DNA from: Candidatus Dechloromonas phosphorivorans
GTDB lineage: Bacteria; Pseudomonadota; Gammaproteobacteria; Burkholderiales; Rhodocyclaceae
Direction of reading: 5' to 3'
Assembly: GCA_016709495.1 (NCBI GenBank)
Contig: JADJMS010000042.1
Span: 1 to 11,354, forward strand
Length of the DNA: 11,354 nucleotides
Of the stretch, positions 8,346 to 11,354 are shown piece by piece. The translations under genes and the position numbers were made by a program. Numbering within the stretch: the stretch's first letter is position 1; the number at the start of each line of letters is the position of its first letter. The notes below the pieces were generated by a model. The model searched no databases. It saw nothing but the letters and a program-made list of their open reading frames with translations, and was not told the DNA's origin.

Positions 8346-9106
8346 ACAGAATTTTCCTTAACATTATCTGCGCATTCAAGTGTAGCACCCGCAAAGCAGG
8401 CCGACCACACCTGGACAGAGCGACGGGTTTCTCCATCAAATCAGGTGTGGTTGGTGCGGTCAACGATGGAATGTTCGGAAAAATTGAACAGCCTTTTCTA
8501 AGAGCATGACCACCCATGCCGATCACAGGGTATGGCAGGGCGTGTTCCGACCAACCGCAGGCGGGTGACGTATTCCTGAAACTCACGGTCATTGATGACG
8601 CGCTGATATATCTTCTAAGGAGTTATGACCATAAACATCCGTTTGCGGCGCCGCGAACTGATTCATGACACCCGTTAGTTGAAACGCTGGGCGGAAGCAT
8701 CAACCAATGGCGCACAGACGGGTAACTCAAATTGAAGAACAGCGCGTTCAAAACAGCAAACGAATTCGGCTGATCAGTCGATTCCGTTGCAAATTGGTAC
8801 GCAGTTGTTGAGCGGGAACATAGCCAGGTGCTCGCCATTGACCATTCTTGGTACAAAGGCTTTCCCCTTCTGGCCCTGCAAAAAGGTTAGGCTTACCTTC
8901 GGGGCGTGACAATCGGAAAATGCTTGGAGGCTTCTCAAGCTTTTCCGGACAAGAAGGACTGCAACGTACCGCGGTCAAATGCGAAGTCAACTTTGGGGAA
9001 AAGTACAATGTGTTGTGTTGTAGCGGATTGAGTGTTTCTGGTTTCGAAGCTTGAATCGTTTCCTATCTGAGTTATTGGTCTGACGAACTGCATTAACAAA
9101 GAGGCT
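8346..9106. other. Unassigned 760-base stretch between methyltransferase and M8 protease
   Basis: No gene is recognised. On the minus strand, weak open frames run at 9008-8748 (with NLFAGPEGESL and NGQWRAPGYVPAQQLRTN) and at 8856-8623 (with PNSFAVLNALFFNL). They could be frames of one damaged small gene, but I recognise no family and see no convincing start with a ribosome binding site. On the plus strand, TCTAAGGAGTTATG near 8615 resembles a ribosome binding site and start, but its frame stops after 16 codons. The stretch just before 8345 should hold the protease operon promoter; no consensus sigma-70 pair with proper spacing was found. Confidence 0.5.
8401..8454. repeat. Inverted repeat with 10-base perfect arms upstream of the protease operon
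   Basis: ACCACACCTG at 8404-8413 pairs with CAGGTGTGGT at 8442-8451 across a 28-base loop. Extending outward gives one mismatch (8403/8452) and then two more matching pairs, so 12 of 13 positions pair. On a plus-strand transcript the mismatch would be a G-U wobble. It lies about 60-110 bases upstream of the M8 start codon. It could be an operator, a terminator stem for upstream transcription without a U-tract, or a remnant of a mobile element; the sequence alone does not decide. Confidence 0.55.
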
Positions 9107-10633
9107 TTAGGCCACCAGCCCAACCGCTGCAATTGCGGTAGTTCCTGATCCAGGAACAGATTTACCATTTCCAACAGATGCGTTTCAGCCGCAGCGCCAT
9201 CTTCCAATGGTTTGCCATCCTTCACCAGTTGCCGCCACGGCGCGTCATGATCTGACCGAGCGCCTCAGCCATGGCTGCAGGTTCACGCAAGCCGCGGCGG
9301 TAGAGATCGCTTTGCGCCAGAGATAGTTGAGTCCGGGCGACAGCCTGGCCTGATAACGGACAGGCCACATAATTCACGCCGGCATCGCCCCGCGCCGCGA
9401 TAGCAGCGTTGTAACGCTGGGCGCCGCCCATGGCAGAAGTAGCGACCGAATTCCGGCGCATGGGCGAACATATCCGACGCTGGCAAAAGAATCAAACCCT
9501 GCAGTAAGCGGTTCTTCCCCAGCGTTGGCAACTCTGGCCGGCCCAGCAGTTCCTGCGTCGATGCCGGACCTGTGCAGGGCTTCGATGATTGGCCGATGCG
9601 CCGACTCCTCCAGCGTCACGTCTCCTCCGCTCGTCGCCACCTTGTACTGGATACCGGCCACCGCAGTGATCAACAGCCAACGCTGAGTCATTAAAATTTC
9701 CGTCTGGGCCTCGCCAGAAAGCCGGGTTGCCCCGCGGGTATAGAGATCACGACGGAATTGGGTATTCAGATAGTAGTCGCGCAGAGTTTCCCGCATAACC
9801 TGATCATGGACAGAATTCAGATGCTTCAAAGCATCGCTTGGCAGGATGGCGGCATCGATATTGTCCGACAATTGCCCGGCACAGACATATTCGAGTCGGG
9901 CAGCCGACATCTCGGCTACAACCTCGTGAAAATACTGGGGGTGCCATTCCTGATTGAGGTACTCGTGTGCGACATAGCTGGTATTCGCCGCTCCCAAGCG
10001 TTCGATACGACCATCCATGCCAGGTACGCTCTTGAAGTAACGCATGCCCTTGCCATTCATCTCACCAAGAAAGCCTATCGCCTGGGCAACCTTGTCCAGC
10101 ATCGGTGTTCCAGGTGCCGATTGACGCTGGCTATGCCGGCGCATCAAGGCGCAGGGGGCGCACCTGCCGACCAGCCTGGCAAGGCGTTATAGCTACGACG
10201 ACCCCACCCGGTTTCAAGCGGCGATCAATAAAGTCGACAACGATTTTCGATTGGCCGGCGAGACCCAGGAATAGATGCCATGCAGCACGATGAAATCCAT
10301 TGCCGGCAGGTCACGGGCCAGAAGCTGTTCGAAGCTGTCGTCCAAAAACCGAGACGTTGGTCAAGCCCCTGTCGTAGCTAATTCCTGAGCATGGGCCGCG
10401 CTGGCCGGATTGAAATCGGTTCCATAAAAATGGATATTTGGAAACGCCGCTGCATGCGTCAACAGCGATAATCCCATGCCGAAGCCAAGCTCATAGTAGT
10501 TCAGCGCCCCAGTCAGGTCGGGAGCACGAACATTACGGATAGCCAGATTGAGTGCCAGCAAGGCAGGTGACAATTCGGTAATAGCCGGGGTATAGGGAAT
10601 TTCGGCAACGTAGCCTTCGGTCCATGAGCTCAA
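9107..10633 (-). CDS. Class I SAM-dependent methyltransferase with MethyTransf_Reg/PKMT-like regulatory domain, frameshifted
   Basis: A SAM-dependent enzyme, probably a protein lysine methyltransferase by analogy with rickettsial PKMTs. The start is TTG at 10633: AAAGG lies at 10640-10644, and the start overlaps the upstream stop in TTGA. The protein opens SSWTEGYVAEIPYTPAITEL. Motif I is YYELGFGMGLS (residues about 47-56), followed by HFYGTDFNP. After shifts come DLPAMDFIVLHGIYSWVSP, RLKPGG and the family hallmark SYNALPGWSAGAP (near 10170). The regulatory domain reads YVAHEYLNQEWHPQYFHEVV, then LEYVCAGQLSDNIDAAILPS and YYLNTQFRRDLYTRGATRLS. The C-terminal part has RYNAAIAARGDAGVNYVACP and KDGKPLEDGAAAETHL. 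Restoring one G near 9113-9117 gives RLGLVA and a stop at 9107-9109, matching relatives; without it the frame runs on to 8935. About 508 residues is normal for the family. It forms an operon with the preceding paralogue. Confidence 0.88.
10630..10633 (-). promoter_or_regulatory. TTGA stop/start overlap coupling the two methyltransferase genes
   Basis: The last codons GCG TCT TGA of the upstream gene share TTGA with the TTG start of the next gene, with AAAGG six bases before the start. Overlaps of this kind usually mean translational coupling, so the two enzymes are probably made together. Confidence 0.65.
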
Positions 10634-11354
10634 GACGCACCTTTCACTTTCAGACTCGTCGGCAGCAGACCAAACTGCTGAAAAACCGACACTCTTGAAA
10701 AAATAGTCTTTACTTCCTCGCGGAGGAATTCGCTGACAGCTTCATCACCCTCGATGCGCTGACCGTGTTTATTAAAAATCCGCCCCTTGCGGGCTGCCAG
10801 GGCCGCGAGGAAGGCGGCTCCGGCGTCGATCGACTCGGGATTGGCGGATTCGCCAAGAGCGCCAGCTCCATGATTGAAACCGGGAGTCCGGTTTCGCGTC
10901 GTCGCCAGCGCATTGCGGAAGTATCTTCGAGCGCTGCCGACGTTAAGAGACACGGTTCATTTCTTGCCCAACACTTTGCTTTGCATCAACCCACTGAGCC
11001 TGATTGCCAACACAAAGGATGGTCGCGGTTTCCAGGGCCACGCGCATGGGATCGGCAGCACCCGAATCAATGAGGCCAAATCGTCTGAAACCAGGAAGCG
11101 CAGGTCATTGTCACCAAGAGTGGCACTAGCAACGTACTCCAGCTTGGCTGGCGCCAGTTCGCGCATGACGTCAGTAACGTAAAGAGGGTACCAGGCTTCG
11201 TTGAGATACTCCTGGGCCAGGTAATTTGGTGCTTGCGTCGGTGCGGACTCGATCTGTTTACGGGCCGCGGGTTGCTGTCAAAGGCCTGTGACCCCTTGCT
11301 CAGCAGTTGTGCGGCGAAGTCGAAACCGCCACGTACGCGCTGCGGACTGGGTCC
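10630..11354 (-). CDS. Second SAM-dependent methyltransferase paralogue, C-terminal half only, frameshifted
   Basis: The catalytic N-terminal half lies beyond the right edge. Visible parts include FDFAAQLLSKGSQAFDSNP (near 11330), YLAQEYLNEAWYPLYVTDVM and LAPAKLEYVASATLGDNDLR (11150-11090), which align with the same regulatory-domain positions of the downstream enzyme (YVAHEYLNQEWHPQYFHEVV, LEYVCAGQLSDN). Then DSGAADPMRVALETATILC and, after a shift near 10950, NVGSARRYFRN. The tail has AARKGRIFNKHGQRIEGDEA and VFQQFGLLP, equivalent to KDGKPLEDG and LQRLGL in the paralogue. The stop TGA at 10630-10632 overlaps the next start. Frame changes occur near 11265, 11070 and 10950. The middle of the regulatory domain is more divergent than in its neighbour, so specificity may differ. 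Confidence 0.82.

Noticed and set aside
8254..8592. Transposase remnant or insertion-sequence end around the inverted repeat
   Set aside because: No transposase motif could be read in any frame, and the arms are too close together to be terminal repeats of an intact element; no target duplication was seen.
8600..8660. Plus-strand AAGGAG followed by ATG near 8615-8626 as a small gene
   Set aside because: The spacing is only about two bases and the frame stops after about 16 codons, with nothing recognisable.

Overview
The window looks like a chromosomal stretch from a moderately GC-rich Gram-negative proteobacterium, perhaps a betaproteobacterium of the Rhodocyclales type; that taxonomic guess is weak. 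The Gram-negative assignment rests on a TonB-dependent outer-membrane receptor, two RTX-type proteins with no N-terminal signal peptide (a type I secretion pattern), and methyltransferases with a PKMT-like regulatory domain. Almost every gene is cut by single-base indels, several of them in short homopolymers, while residue-level signatures continue in the neighbouring frame. I therefore give each gene as one interval and describe the frame changes. The likeliest cause is sequencing or assembly error, although decay of the locus cannot be excluded from the window alone.

Layout from left to right. Positions 1-1630 (minus) hold most of a TonB-dependent receptor whose C-terminus lies off the left edge. 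Positions 1631-1969 are a divergent intergenic region with a small dyad. Positions 1970-2653 (plus) encode a NarL/FixJ-type response regulator, the only recognised plus-strand gene. It converges with 5205-2737 (minus), a metzincin of the serralysin/M10 type followed by cadherin-like domains, a laminin-B-like domain, an RTX patch and a C-terminal repeat module. Only 36 bases upstream lies 8345-5242 (minus), a leishmanolysin-like (M8) metallopeptidase preceded by four tandem PPC-like domains and followed by an RTX patch and a paralogous copy of the same C-terminal module. Positions 8346-9106 have no recognisable gene but contain a strong inverted repeat. Positions 10633-9107 and 11354-10630 (minus) are two tandem SAM-dependent methyltransferases of the MethyTransf_Reg/PKMT type, joined by a four-base stop/start overlap.

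The most interesting reading is a minus-strand gene set in which two protein-modifying methyltransferases precede a two-gene operon of very large secreted zinc proteases from different metzincin families. The proteases share a C-terminal module of about 155 residues that probably directs export, surface attachment or both. The functional link between methyltransferases and proteases is inference from gene order alone. No type I secretion transporter, histidine kinase or protease inhibitor is visible in the window.
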